Assembly (NCBI GenBank): GCA_910580195.1
Contig: CAJTWA010000055.1
Location: forward strand, 1 to 26,036
Reading direction: 5' to 3'
Origin: an uncultured Lachnospiraceae bacterium
GTDB lineage: Bacteria; Bacillota; Clostridia; Lachnospirales; Lachnospiraceae
DNA length: 26,036 nucleotides
Notes under the pieces: model-generated
Told to the model about the DNA's origin: nothing
Seen by the model: the letters and a program-made list of their open reading frames with translations, nothing else
Database searches by the model: none
Shown: positions 7,123-15,584 of the stretch, one piece after another
Layout: the number at the start of each line of letters is the position of its first letter
Position numbering within the stretch: the first letter of the stretch is position 1
Made by a program: the position numbers and the translations under genes

Positions 7123-7848
7123 TTAAAGTATGTTGAAACATTTTGGGACAAATCCTTCCCCAATAACAGGCGCCGCCTTTGGGTATTCCCCGCACAAGAG
7201 CCGGTAAGGCTCCTCATCCTCCTCAATTTCCGGAAACCGCCCCATATCCTCATAGAAGCGGTTGTCCGCCTCATCGTCGTTACACATGGACACTTCCCCA
7301 AGGAGCACGTCGCCGCTGCCTTCCTCCACATGGAAATCATGGTACAAGTAAGGCGGGATGGTGATGCTTTCCCCCGGCATTAGCTTAACCTTCGTTCCGG
7401 CCGGGACTGTAAATTCCCGCCCATCGCAATGGACTGTTACATCCGTGTCTTTCAATTCCCCATCCTCTGCGGAATGATAGACGGTAATCAGCACGTTCCC
7501 GCCGCCGCGGTTAATGATATCCTCCATTTTCTTCCAGTGGAAATGCATGGGGGCTACCTGCCCTTCCTTTACCAGAAGGAGCTTTTCTGCATATGTCTTG
7601 GCATATTTCTCCATTTTCTGGTTGCCGTTCCGGATGGTAATTAAGGAAAACCCAAGCTCGTCAAATTTCCCAAGCCCGTAATCCGTAATGTCCCAGCCCA
7701 GCTTATTGTCACGGATTTCGTCGTACTCCGGGCCTTTGGTTTTCCACTCCTTTGGCGTCCATTTGCAAAAAGGCGGAAGTTCAAACCCGTGGGCCTTTGC
7801 CATTTTTTCCATATGCCTGATTTCCGCATTGATTTTTGAACGTTTCAT
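7123..7848 (-). CDS. D-lyxose isomerase (cupin-type D-lyxose ketol-isomerase)
   Basis: The 241-residue protein matches the D-lyxose/D-mannose isomerase family, which interconverts D-lyxose and D-xylulose (often also D-mannose and D-fructose) using a divalent metal, usually Mn2+. Visible features are the N-terminal MKRSKINAEI with PPFCKWTPKEW, and a cupin core with likely metal ligands His102, His104 and Glu109 (MHFHWKKMED) and His170 (YLYHDFH). All four are one position away from those I recall for the Escherichia coli O157 enzyme. The length is normal for the family. The start ATG at 7848 is preceded by GGGATGGATG, a modest site. No other sugar genes are adjacent, so it is probably a stand-alone catabolic gene. 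No clear promoter was found in the repeat-rich DNA upstream. Confidence 0.92.
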   Translation of the reverse strand: MKRSKINAEIRHMEKMAKAHGFELPPFCKWTPKEWKTKGPEYDEIRDNKLGWDITDYGLGKFDELGFSLITIRNGNQKMEKYAKTYAEKLLLVKEGQVAPMHFHWKKMEDIINRGGGNVLITVYHSAEDGELKDTDVTVHCDGREFTVPAGTKVKLMPGESITIPPYLYHDFHVEEGSGDVLLGEVSMCNDDEADNRFYEDMGRFPEIEEDEEPYRLLCGEYPKAAPVIGEGFVPKCFNIL

Positions 7849-8288
7849 AATTAATCATCCATCCCTTCCATTCTGCTGCGGCACAAACTGCCATGGGGCT
7901 GTGCAGTTCCATTGCCCCTCCCTATCGTACCCATTGTTCCTGCTTTGGCACAGGCTGCCATGGGGCTGTGCAGTTCCATGCTGGCCCTCCCCTTACCCCA
8001 TTTGCTTTGCCATGCTTTCCCTGCTATCCATTATATAAAAAGCCCATGCCATTTTCAATACTCCAAAACCATTTCCCTCAAAAACAGTTCCCCGGCGGGA
8101 CAACCGGCAGCACGTCCGTTTCCCTGCCTCTGGCAAATCCAAGGGCTGCAGGCAGCCCCGCCATCAATCCTCCATGCCCCACTGGCAATCCTCCATGCCC
8201 CGCCATCAATCCTTTATGCCCCATTGGCAATCCTCCATGCCCCACTATCAATTCTCCATGCTCCCCATCAATTCTCCATACCCCCCTA
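7849..8288. other. 440-bp repeat-rich intergenic region without a gene
   Basis: Between the D-lyxose isomerase and the ABC permease lies no convincing gene. It holds a 25-base perfect direct repeat in its first half and a 21-base minisatellite in its second half, both listed separately. The frames open here are made of repeats and lack ribosome binding sites. Confidence 0.7.
7888..7979. repeat. Direct repeat of 25 bases, offset 67
   Basis: Identical copies at 7888-7912 and 7955-7979 begin CTGCCATGGGGCTGTGCAG. Similarity extends a little to both sides (GGCACA before, CCCTCCC after). In the second copy GCACAG upstream and CTGTGC inside the repeat can pair as a small hairpin. Confidence 0.8.
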
Positions 8289-8301
8289 TCAATTCTCCAT
8301 G
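8156..8301. repeat. Seven-copy 21-bp minisatellite running into the 3' end of the ABC permease gene
   Basis: Units at 8156, 8177, 8198, 8219, 8240, 8261 (20 bases) and 8281 follow the pattern CCCC, four to six variable bases, CAATYCTCCATG. The last unit contains the final codons and stop of the minus-strand permease, read there as GGCATGGAGAATTGA. The array therefore looks like an expansion of the gene's own tail, with most copies after the stop. There are no spacers, so it is not CRISPR. Confidence 0.85.
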
Positions 8302-10763
8302 CCCCGCAGCCGTTCCACCAACGGTTCCTTGGAAAAGCTGCGCATAGAAGCATAGGTAATGGAAAAGGGCACAAGGACCAGTACGGCGGCGTAAGCAAGG
8401 GCGAAGGCTGCCGGGAACTGGAAGGCCATATAAAACGCCCCGGCTTTGTACAGCATCCGGCACAGGGCATATCCGCAGAGGGAACCTGCCGCCATGGTAA
8501 TGCCCATTGTAACCAATGACAGGAACAGGCTTTCCCCAAGGAGCATCCGGCGGACCTGCCCTTTTCCCATGCCAATGGATTCCAGCATGGCAAGCTCCTG
8601 CTTGCGGGATACAATATTGGTAACCATGGTATTCATCATGCTTAAAATGCTGAACATCATAATGAAAATGGCAAGGCCGCTGATTGCCCCAAACATCTGG
8701 TCTGCATTTTGCTGATACTCTATCCTGCGCTCAGCGAGGGTTTCCATCTGCAGTTCCGGCCTTCCTGCCACCAGCCCTTCCAGCTTTTCCCCGACAGCGG
8801 CTTCTTTTTCCGGTTCTGTGGACACCAGAAGGTTGGAATTCAGGCTTTGGTATGAAACCTGCTGCAGCACCGCCTGCTCCGGCATGAAAAACCATCCCCC
8901 ATTCCAGTCATGGTCCAAGGTATACCGGCTATTTAAAATGCCAAGGACCGTAACTTCCTGCTCCGCCATCTCTGTGCCGTCATAAAAATGGAACACAAGC
9001 TGATCGCCAACGGCAAACTTCCAGCCATAGACTTCCTCCACCACGGAATTCCCGGCCACGAGGACATAACCGCCGCCCATCAGCGCCCCGTAATCTGCGC
9101 TCCCCTCTTCCAGATACGCCCCAGCTTCTCTGAGCTCTTCCTCCCCCAGCGGGTACACCCCGTCGTCCGTCCCATATTCGTCCCGCTCTGGAAAATCAAA
9201 TTTCACGCCGAAACTTTTTATGCCTGTGACCTGTTTTACCCCGTCCCAAGCAGAAATTTCCTCCTCTATGCCGCCATCCAGCGGATGCTGTGCCTGCAGC
9301 CCGCTCATCCCAAATTCATTCATCTCTACGGCTGGCTGCGCATAAAAAATGTTAAATTCCGCATCTTTAAAATTTCCCTGCCGTGCAAATTTTTCCTTGT
9401 CAAACGAAGACATATAAGTTGCCGCCACCAGATAAAGGATCCCGCCTAAACCAAGGGAAACCATGGTTAGCCCCGCCTTTTTCCTGTTTTTGGAAAAATT
9501 TATCCTGCCCAGCCCAAGGGGCGTAAGGCTCCTGCACATCTTCTGGCCCGAAGCCTTAGCCATCCCATCCTGCGGCAAGCAGCGGAGGGCTTCCATCCAT
9601 GAGAATCTGGCCCTGCGCTTCCTGCGCATCCCATCCTGCGGCAAGTAGCGGAGGGCTTCCATGGGGGAAACGGATGCGGCAATTTTTGCAGGCTTACGGA
9701 CAGAAGCCATGGTTACCCCATAAGCGCCCGCAAGCACAGCTGCAATTGCCAAACCTGTATTTTTCACGGAAAACCCATCTGGGATTATTGCATACCCGAT
9801 ACCCACGCCAGCCAGGACCCCAAAGGGCGCAGACCAAGCGAACAGCACAGCCCCCTCACGGGAAACGAATTTTTTCATCTGCTTTTTCGTCATCCCTATG
9901 GTACAAAGCTGCCCATACTGATGGATTTTCCCAAGGACGGAAAGATAAAACACGCCGTACACCACAAGGACGCTGGCAAGGAGGATTACCGCCCCTATTA
10001 AGCCGTAAATGCTTACCGACTGCATATTGACGGAAAGGGAATCCAGAAATGCCTTGGATGGGACAATATTTTTCCGTTCTATCCCTGCATCCTGCCCAAT
10101 CTGGTACATGGCCTCCTTGCATCCCCCGGCCGTGGAGCCTTCCGTACCCAAAAGTTTTGCATACACGGCAAATGGCTGCCCTTTAAGCTGGCTGCCTGTG
10201 CGGGCGTAGCTTTCGGAAAAAAAGATTGGGAACTGTTTGGCTCCCTCCCCTCCCGCCAAAATCCCGGACACCGTAAAACTTTCCGTATTCCCGTCGTAAA
10301 AATGGAAAGCAGCTTCACTGCCAACGGCTGGCTCTATGCCCATTTTTTCCAATAAAGCCGCCTGCACGGCAATTTCCTGCCCCGAAACGGGCATTTTCCC
10401 GGTTTCCAGCGTTGCAACCTGAATTTCATCAGAAAAGCAACTCGCATAATAGGGCATCACGCCAAACCCATCCAGTTCCGAAAGGACGCCCTCCTTCACC
10501 TGTATCTGGTAAGCAAGCCGCTGGTCCTTCCCCAGCCCTTCCACCTGCCCGTCCGTTAAATTGTAAAAGCTCACCTGCTGCCTGTGGGAAAGGGCGTTTT
10601 GCGTCCGTTGGCGCTGCCCCATGGCAAACATCAGGATCACCGTCAGCAGGGCGGAGGCTAGGGCAATGGCCCCCATTACGAACAGGCTGCGCAAACGGTT
10701 GGATTTCAGGCTTTCCTTTGCCATAAGGGAAAGCATTTCCCTTGTTGCTTTTCTGTCTTCCAT
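8289..10763 (-). CDS. FtsX/MacB-type ABC transporter permease
   Basis: The 824-residue membrane protein has the layout of large FtsX-like permeases: a first membrane segment after about 30 residues (LFVMGAIALASALLTVILMFAMG), a long extracellular region, three segments in the middle (about 265-400), another segment near 460, a second extracellular region and three C-terminal segments after MFGAISGLAIFIMMFSILSM. The second FtsX domain contains the hallmark NIVSRKQELAMLESIGM. The start ATG at 10763 (MEDRKATREM) has AAAGGA upstream; longer in-frame starts would run toward or into the ATPase gene. It follows the ATPase gene by 55 bases and certainly partners with it. Such pairs export or sense peptides, often antimicrobial ones. 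An internal 36-base duplication near the middle and a repeat array at the stop are unusual. Confidence 0.9.
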   Translation of the reverse strand: MEDRKATREMLSLMAKESLKSNRLRSLFVMGAIALASALLTVILMFAMGQRQRTQNALSHRQQVSFYNLTDGQVEGLGKDQRLAYQIQVKEGVLSELDGFGVMPYYASCFSDEIQVATLETGKMPVSGQEIAVQAALLEKMGIEPAVGSEAAFHFYDGNTESFTVSGILAGGEGAKQFPIFFSESYARTGSQLKGQPFAVYAKLLGTEGSTAGGCKEAMYQIGQDAGIERKNIVPSKAFLDSLSVNMQSVSIYGLIGAVILLASVLVVYGVFYLSVLGKIHQYGQLCTIGMTKKQMKKFVSREGAVLFAWSAPFGVLAGVGIGYAIIPDGFSVKNTGLAIAAVLAGAYGVTMASVRKPAKIAASVSPMEALRYLPQDGMRRKRRARFSWMEALRCLPQDGMAKASGQKMCRSLTPLGLGRINFSKNRKKAGLTMVSLGLGGILYLVAATYMSSFDKEKFARQGNFKDAEFNIFYAQPAVEMNEFGMSGLQAQHPLDGGIEEEISAWDGVKQVTGIKSFGVKFDFPERDEYGTDDGVYPLGEEELREAGAYLEEGSADYGALMGGGYVLVAGNSVVEEVYGWKFAVGDQLVFHFYDGTEMAEQEVTVLGILNSRYTLDHDWNGGWFFMPEQAVLQQVSYQSLNSNLLVSTEPEKEAAVGEKLEGLVAGRPELQMETLAERRIEYQQNADQMFGAISGLAIFIMMFSILSMMNTMVTNIVSRKQELAMLESIGMGKGQVRRMLLGESLFLSLVTMGITMAAGSLCGYALCRMLYKAGAFYMAFQFPAAFALAYAAVLVLVPFSITYASMRSFSKEPLVERLRGMEN
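9561..9662 (-). repeat. In-frame 36-bp duplication inside the permease gene
   Basis: The copies at 9561-9596 and 9627-9662 differ at one base and lie 66 bases apart, so the frame is kept. They encode MEALRYLPQDGM and MEALRCLPQDGM, in the loop that usually follows the third membrane segment of FtsX proteins (normally a single PMEALR motif). This looks like a recent tandem duplication. Confidence 0.85.
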
Positions 10764-10818
10764 TGTTCTGTTTCCTTTCTTTATTTCAAGGCGCGCAAAT
10801 CCCAGATTTCCCATTGCG

Positions 10819-11481
10819 CTATACACAGATTTTCCCATCCTCTATCCGGATCCGCACGTCCGCCTTTTTTGCAATTTCCGGGTTATGGGTAATCATGACA
10901 ATGGTCTGGCGGAATTTCTCGGAAGTCTGTTTCAGGAGGCTAATTACCTTATCGCTGGTGCGGCTGTCAAGGTTCCCGGTTGGCTCATCCGCCAAAATTA
11001 TGGCAGGCTTGGAAACCAGCGCGCGGGCAATTGCTACCCTCTGCTGCTGCCCGCCGGACAGGTGGCTGGGGTAATTTGCCAGCTTTCCGTCCAGCTCCAA
11101 AAAATGGGCAACCTCCTCCAAAAACCCTTTGTCCTCACGCTTTCCATCCAGCCGGATGGGGAGCACAATATTTTCATATGCCGTCAGGTAGGGGATCAGG
11201 TTGTAGTTCTGGAAAATAAACCCAATCCGTTTCCGGCGGAATACCGTAAGCTGCTCCTCCCCCATCTGGCTGATGCTTTCCCCTTCCACTTCCACACTGC
11301 CGGAGGTTGGGGAATCTAAACCGCCCAGCATGTTCAGCAACGTGGATTTCCCGCTCCCTGAAGTCCCTATAATTGCGGCAAATTGCCCTTCCTCTACGGA
11401 CACGCTGACATCATCCAAGGCTTTTACAAGGCTCTCCTTGCTGCCATAATTTTTTTTCAGGTTTGTTGTTTTCAGTATCAT
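10819..11481 (-). CDS. ABC transporter ATPase, MacB/LolD/BceA type
   Basis: The 220-residue ATPase energises the FtsX-type permease encoded next. It shows Walker A GTSGSGKST (39-47), Q-loop Gln91, signature LSGGQQQR (141-148), Walker B IILADEPTG (161-169) with Glu166, and H-loop His199. ADEPTGNLD is typical of the MacB/LolD/BceA branch, which couples to FtsX-fold permeases and often handles peptides. The start ATG at 11481 follows GGAGGACAGG. Upstream lie a consensus promoter and two LytTR-like sites, so the gene is probably switched on by the LytTR regulator encoded 1.5 kb upstream. The exported substrate is not known; a bacteriocin or antimicrobial peptide is a family-level guess. Confidence 0.95.
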   Translation of the reverse strand: MILKTTNLKKNYGSKESLVKALDDVSVSVEEGQFAAIIGTSGSGKSTLLNMLGGLDSPTSGSVEVEGESISQMGEEQLTVFRRKRIGFIFQNYNLIPYLTAYENIVLPIRLDGKREDKGFLEEVAHFLELDGKLANYPSHLSGGQQQRVAIARALVSKPAIILADEPTGNLDSRTSDKVISLLKQTSEKFRQTIVMITHNPEIAKKADVRIRIEDGKICV

Positions 11482-11565
11482 TCCTGTCCTCCAATCTCGC
11501 TAAGGCTGCCGGGAACTTCCAATACGCCCCGCACTTGACGCGCCTTCCACGCTTTTCAGGGGTAC

Positions 11566-11594
11566 ATCTTACTGCATGTTAAGGGAAAATACAA
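11566..11594 (-). promoter_or_regulatory. Promoter of the ABC ATPase/permease operon
   Basis: On the minus strand TTGTAT (11594-11589), a 17-base spacer and TAAGAT (11571-11566). The boxes are moderately close to consensus, as expected for an activated promoter. The 5' leader is about 80 bases. Confidence 0.65.
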
Positions 11595-11606
11595 GAAGCG
11601 GCGCAG

Positions 11607-11641
11607 ATTCTAACATCTACGCCGCAAATTCTAACATTTAC
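11607..11641 (-). promoter_or_regulatory. Two LytTR-type binding repeats upstream of the ABC promoter
   Basis: ATTCTAACATCTAC (11607-11620) and ATTCTAACATTTAC (11628-11641) are direct repeats exactly 21 bases apart. On the minus strand they read as ATGTTAGAAT with a GTT core, like LytTR boxes, which occur as pairs about two helical turns apart and just upstream of the -35 box. The proximal copy ends 13 bases before the -35 box. Confidence 0.7.
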
Positions 11642-11738
11642 TTATTCCTATGCTTTTACAACACGCCCCCAAAAGCCCTTAACCATACCGGCAACAGCCG
11701 AATGGCTGCGCCATATGGGCAGGGAAATGACGGGCGCA

Positions 11739-13034
11739 TCACCCTTTTGGGATAGGGATCAGAATTTTCAGGACAAACCTCTCCTGTTCCTGCTTCGCCA
11801 CCAGCTGCCCGCCATACTTTTCCGCCGCTTTGCGCATATTCGCTATGCCAAACCCATGGAGGAACCCATCATCCTTGGAGGTACGGCGGCGGCTCCCTGC
11901 CCCTTCCTCCGGCACGCAGGGATTTTCAATGCGGATGGAAACAAAGTCCTGCACCCGCCCTGCTTTCAGGAGGATTGCCCGCTGGCCTTCCGGGAGCTTT
12001 TCATCTGCCTCCATGGCATTGTCAAGGCCGTTGCCGAATAAGGTGCTTAAGTCCAACGGGTCAATAAACCCTATCCCATGGAAATCCACCGCAGCCGAAA
12101 AATCCACCTGCCGTTCCCGGGCTTTTTCCGCCTTGTCCTTGAGGATGATGTCCAGAAATTCATTCCCTGTACGGACATAGTCCTCATAGTCCGCAATCTG
12201 GGCGCGCAGCTCTTTTGCCATCTGCTGAGCCGCCTCCTGCCTTTGCCCCTTTTCCAGCACCAGCAGGTGGTTTTTCATATCGTGGTAAATGGAACGGATC
12301 CGCTCTTCCTCCTTCATTTTCCCATGGTAATACTCCTGCTGCATCCTGAGCCGCTCCAGCTGGCAAGCCGCCTGCATGGCATCCCCCAGATACGCCACAA
12401 GCAGCACGCAGCCCAGCGAGGAAAAAATAGCCGCAACGCACAAAGGGTAAATGGCAAAGGGCGGCTCTTCCATGAAATAGATGGCAGTAAAACAGCCAAC
12501 CCCCGACGCCAGAATCAGGGAATCCACAAGCAGCCACATGCCCGCCGTCAGGTTCAGGCGGATGTTTTGGAGAGGCTTTTTCAAAAACAAAAAAATGCCG
12601 CACCAAAACAGCAATCGTAAAAAACATGCCGCCGCATAGATCCCCGCGTCTGCAAGGCGGATGGCGTCCGTCCACAGTTCCGAGGACTCCGGGGGGTTTT
12701 CCATGGCAAAAAAAATCTGGGAAGAAACATCCATCATCAGGAAATTCACAGACACCATAACGGGATAAAAAATAAAGGCAGCGGACATCTTTTCCATTAT
12801 TTTCCCCCGGTGGAACAAAATAAGGTACAGAATCAGCCCCAAAAAAGAAAACAGGACGCCGTCAAGGTCATTCCGGTAAACCACCGCCCCTGCAAGATGC
12901 CGGGATACCGCAAAAGCTACCACACGCAGCAGGGCGCCGCCCCTAAGGGGGATGAAGGTATGCAGCATCCAGTAAAACAAAAGCTGGTATGCCAGCGCAA
13001 AGGCGAAGGCAGAAAATTGAAGCAGCGGCGTCAC
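11739..13034 (-). CDS. AgrC/VirS-type sensor histidine kinase (GHKL)
   Basis: Six or seven hydrophobic segments fill residues 1-215, followed by a coiled linker and a kinase core. His251 in IYHDMKNHLLVLE is the phosphorylation site, NGLDNAMEA (335-343) is the N box and HGFGIANM (393-400) the G box. The motif order and the short catalytic domain match the AgrC/ComD/VirS family, which usually senses peptides. The start is a GTG at 13034 whose GTGA overlaps the stop of the response regulator by four bases, showing translational coupling. Together with the neighbouring regulator it likely detects a peptide or envelope signal and drives the ABC genes just downstream. The signal is unknown; no agrB/agrD-type peptide genes are in the window. 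Confidence 0.92.
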   Translation of the reverse strand: MTPLLQFSAFAFALAYQLLFYWMLHTFIPLRGGALLRVVAFAVSRHLAGAVVYRNDLDGVLFSFLGLILYLILFHRGKIMEKMSAAFIFYPVMVSVNFLMMDVSSQIFFAMENPPESSELWTDAIRLADAGIYAAACFLRLLFWCGIFLFLKKPLQNIRLNLTAGMWLLVDSLILASGVGCFTAIYFMEEPPFAIYPLCVAAIFSSLGCVLLVAYLGDAMQAACQLERLRMQQEYYHGKMKEEERIRSIYHDMKNHLLVLEKGQRQEAAQQMAKELRAQIADYEDYVRTGNEFLDIILKDKAEKARERQVDFSAAVDFHGIGFIDPLDLSTLFGNGLDNAMEADEKLPEGQRAILLKAGRVQDFVSIRIENPCVPEEGAGSRRRTSKDDGFLHGFGIANMRKAAEKYGGQLVAKQEQERFVLKILIPIPKG

Positions 13035-13744
13035 AGCAGTTCCCCCCAGTAGTCCGCCATCCTCTGCATAAATTCTTTCCGTTTCGGCTGGCTGATGGGG
13101 ATGCGCTCCCCGGTGGTTAAAATAGCCTCCAAGCCCTCAACGCCTTTTACAAAGGAAAGGTTTACCACAAAACTTTGGTGGCAGCGGGCAAACTGGGGCT
13201 GGGCGCAGAGGAGGGCAGCTATTTCCTTCATATTTTTGTAAATCACCTGCCCCTGCCCCTCGAAATGCAGCCTCACGTTCCGCTTTTCCGTTTCCGCATA
13301 GCGGATGTCCTTGTACCGGGCCTTGTACCTGCCGCTATCGTTGGCAAAGCTGACATACGGCTCATCCTTCCCTTGGTAATTTGCAAAATAACGATCCAGC
13401 TCCAGCTTTAAGACCCCATATTTGACGGGCTTTAACAGATAATTCACGGCACGGTATTCATAGCCCTTCCACACATACTGCTTCAAGGAAGTCAGGAAAA
13501 TAAGCCCGACCTTGCTGTCCATCCTGCGTAGCTCCCCAGCAGCTTTCAGGCCGTTTACTTTTTCCATTTTTATGTCCATGAAAATTAAATCGTAATCTGG
13601 CTGGTATCCCTGCAGCAGCTCACTGCCATCGTGGTACATGAAAATGCTAAATTCCCTGCCTGTTTCGGCGGCGTACCGCCCCAAATTCTCTTTTAATTCC
13701 CCAATCAGGGTATCTTCGTCGTCGCAGATTGCTATTTTAAACAC
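13031..13744 (-). CDS. LytTR-family response regulator (AgrA-like)
   Basis: The 237-residue protein starts with a receiver domain: acidic pair DDE at 8-10, phospho-acceptor Asp57 in LIFMDIKM, Thr in FLTS and Lys in NYLLKPV. A LytTR DNA-binding domain follows from about residue 130 (YAETEKRNVRLHF, FARCHQSFVVNLSFV and ISQPKRKEF are all family hallmarks). The start is GTG at 13744 with GGAGAT upstream. It precedes the kinase gene with a four-base overlap. A strong promoter with an inverted repeat lies upstream. The paired ATGTTAGAAT sites in front of the ABC operon are its likely target. No such pair was found at its own promoter. Confidence 0.95.
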   Translation of the reverse strand: MFKIAICDDEDTLIGELKENLGRYAAETGREFSIFMYHDGSELLQGYQPDYDLIFMDIKMEKVNGLKAAGELRRMDSKVGLIFLTSLKQYVWKGYEYRAVNYLLKPVKYGVLKLELDRYFANYQGKDEPYVSFANDSGRYKARYKDIRYAETEKRNVRLHFEGQGQVIYKNMKEIAALLCAQPQFARCHQSFVVNLSFVKGVEGLEAILTTGERIPISQPKRKEFMQRMADYWGELL

Positions 13745-14126
13745 TTCCCAAATCTCCTGTATCCCTTGCTTTTATTCCGTTTTGGATGTATTAATTATAT
13801 AAAATTTTGATTGGGAAATCAAGTTTTGATAAAATGTAACACATACATTTATGTTTCCATGCACTGTATTGGCAAACGGCGCAGAAACAGAGATTGGGAA
13901 CATAAAAACATACATTTTTTGTATAAACTGTGTTGACATAGTATGGATTCTATATTACTATTTCCTATAGGTAATTGCGAAACAAGTTCAAAATCTTGAT
14001 TCCAATAGGGCGAAGGTCCGGTTGGGCCGGACTTACAGGAGGTGGATGTGGGTAACAAGGATTTTAAGACATGAAAACAAAGCAGATAAGGATATCTGCC
14101 CGTGAAATGGTATGCGGTATGTAAGG
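13745..14126. other. Non-coding region with promoters and hairpins between the response regulator and the transposase
   Basis: No gene is supported here. It holds the minus-strand promoter of the response regulator, an orphan plus-strand promoter (TTGACA at 13933-13938, 17 bases, TACTAT at 13956-13961), a hairpin GTCCGG/CCGGAC (14016-14032), an AGGAGG at 14037-14042 and a seven-base stem with a tetraloop at 14082-14099. After the AGGAGG the frames are very short: MWVTRILRHENK... (19 residues) and MKTKQIRISAREMVCGM (17 residues). It may be a small RNA, a leader, or a remnant of a gene cut by the insertion sequence. Confidence 0.4.
13794..13822 (-). promoter_or_regulatory. Promoter of the LytTR regulator/kinase operon with an inverted repeat at the -35 box
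   Basis: On the minus strand TTGATT (13822-13817), a 17-base spacer and a perfect TATAAT (13799-13794). The -35 box forms one arm of TTGATT-TCCC-AATCAA (13807-13822), an inverted repeat with six-base arms that could be an operator. Confidence 0.75.
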
Positions 14127-15584
14127 TTATGCAATCAGAGGTTTTAAACTGCGGATATATTGATGCCTGTGCAGTTTATCAGCCGCCATTACAGTAATAA
14201 GCTGGGTAATCCCGGCGAGAAGCAGGTCAGCATGAAGCGTTTTTTCATTCTGCGTTTTACGCCCGGCAACACAGAAACTGTCCTTGAAATGGTTGATTGA
14301 TTTCTCAACATTTACCCTGATCTTATAGGTGGAATCCCATTCGGCCGTACCACGGAGTGTACCAGGACAGGCGCGCAGGTTTTTCTCGGGATAAATATAA
14401 AACATCCTGCCGCAGGGGGATTCAGTACAGGGATTTTCACAGTGGCAGACACGTTTGCTTTTACCGGTTGTTTTATCATATTCCCATTTCATTTTTGGGC
14501 ATACAAACTTCATGGTTGGCAGCCCACAGCGGAGATGGGATTTGCTTCCTTCGCGTTTCATTGGAAGAGACGGGTCTTTAGGACAGCAGGGGACGCCGTC
14601 CTTATTCAGCGGGCAGTCGGATTTCGGAAGGGAGATTCTGCCGTTGAGGGGAATGTAAGCCTGCTCAAAGGAAGCTTCCTGTAACAGGTATTTGTAGATT
14701 TCAATGGAATCAAATGCGGCGTCTCCCAGAAAAGTTTTCGGATTGAAAAGCGGATGCTTCCGAAAGAAATCCTTTAAAGTGGGAATCAATGCCTTGGAAT
14801 CGGCAAGACTCTTATCTTCATCCGGGGAATCAGATTTTTTTCCAACAATGATGTCAGGATGAGCCTCAAGAAAATCCTTGCTATAAAAGGAAATATCCCG
14901 GACAATGCCGAGACCGTTGGTAATAATACCGAATTTATAAGCATAACAGAAATGCCCGTTAATGTACATCTGCTGAATGGCTGGATTGGCGGCAGCATGG
15001 GAAGGCATGGAGCCGTAGGCGGCTTTATAAGGGTCAAAGGAATCGTCCATCCCTTTTGCTTTTTTGAAGGCTTTAAGTTGTTTGATGATACGGTTGGCAT
15101 ATTTGGGATTGTTTTCAGTCACCCATGCCTCAATACCGGATGTGTCAAAGAGAAGCATGGAAGCTTTCTGTGTATCAATACAATGGCAGATCGGTTCGGT
15201 CAAGTCAACAAGATGATCGAACATGGATTGTAAGTCCGATAAAAAATCCTGTTTGAACCAGGTGAACTTAGAGGCATCCGGGACAACATCAAACCCGCAG
15301 AAGTCCCGCAGTTCCTGGGAGTATTTCAGGAATACGATCAGCAGGGACGTTGTCGGGATTGAGAAGATAAGCTGTAATAATAGAGCCCTGAGCATTGGAT
15401 AAAGCAGATGCTTACGGGGCCTGCCAGTGGCGGCATGGAAGTGAGAAATAAAGGACACTGGGACAATTTCATCTAAGTTGATGGTATTTTCGAGAAGTGC
15501 AAGGAACTGATATTTATCATTATCAAATTTATTTTGGCAATCGGTAAAAATATCTGCCAAAGAGAGCTGTTTATGTGTTATCAT
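14127..15584 (-). CDS. DDE transposase of an IS4/IS1182-like insertion sequence
   Basis: The 485-residue protein has a DUF772-like N-terminal region (TGRPRKHLLYPMLRALLLQL ... VVPDASKFTWFKQDF) and a split DDE catalytic domain: Asp147 in LLFDTSG, Asp288 in FLGDAAFDS and Glu427 in RVNVEKSINHFKD. A Cys-rich insertion sits between the last two (about 324-391, with CPK and CxC pairs). The start ATG at 15584 has AAGGAG ten bases upstream, and a TATAAT lies about 55 bases further up. The frame is intact, so the element may still be active. I could not find convincing terminal inverted repeats or a target duplication, so the ends of the element are undefined. The IS family label is tentative; the transposase call is firm. 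Confidence 0.88.
   Translation of the reverse strand: MITHKQLSLADIFTDCQNKFDNDKYQFLALLENTINLDEIVPVSFISHFHAATGRPRKHLLYPMLRALLLQLIFSIPTTSLLIVFLKYSQELRDFCGFDVVPDASKFTWFKQDFLSDLQSMFDHLVDLTEPICHCIDTQKASMLLFDTSGIEAWVTENNPKYANRIIKQLKAFKKAKGMDDSFDPYKAAYGSMPSHAAANPAIQQMYINGHFCYAYKFGIITNGLGIVRDISFYSKDFLEAHPDIIVGKKSDSPDEDKSLADSKALIPTLKDFFRKHPLFNPKTFLGDAAFDSIEIYKYLLQEASFEQAYIPLNGRISLPKSDCPLNKDGVPCCPKDPSLPMKREGSKSHLRCGLPTMKFVCPKMKWEYDKTTGKSKRVCHCENPCTESPCGRMFYIYPEKNLRACPGTLRGTAEWDSTYKIRVNVEKSINHFKDSFCVAGRKTQNEKTLHADLLLAGITQLITVMAADKLHRHQYIRSLKPLIA

Noticed and set aside
8156..8301. CRISPR-like array
   Set aside because: The 21-base units abut directly, with no unique spacers and no cas genes nearby; it is a minisatellite.
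7893..8519. Plus-strand Pro/Cys-rich frames across the repeat region
   Set aside because: They run through repeats and opposite the permease gene, without ribosome binding sites or recognisable domains.
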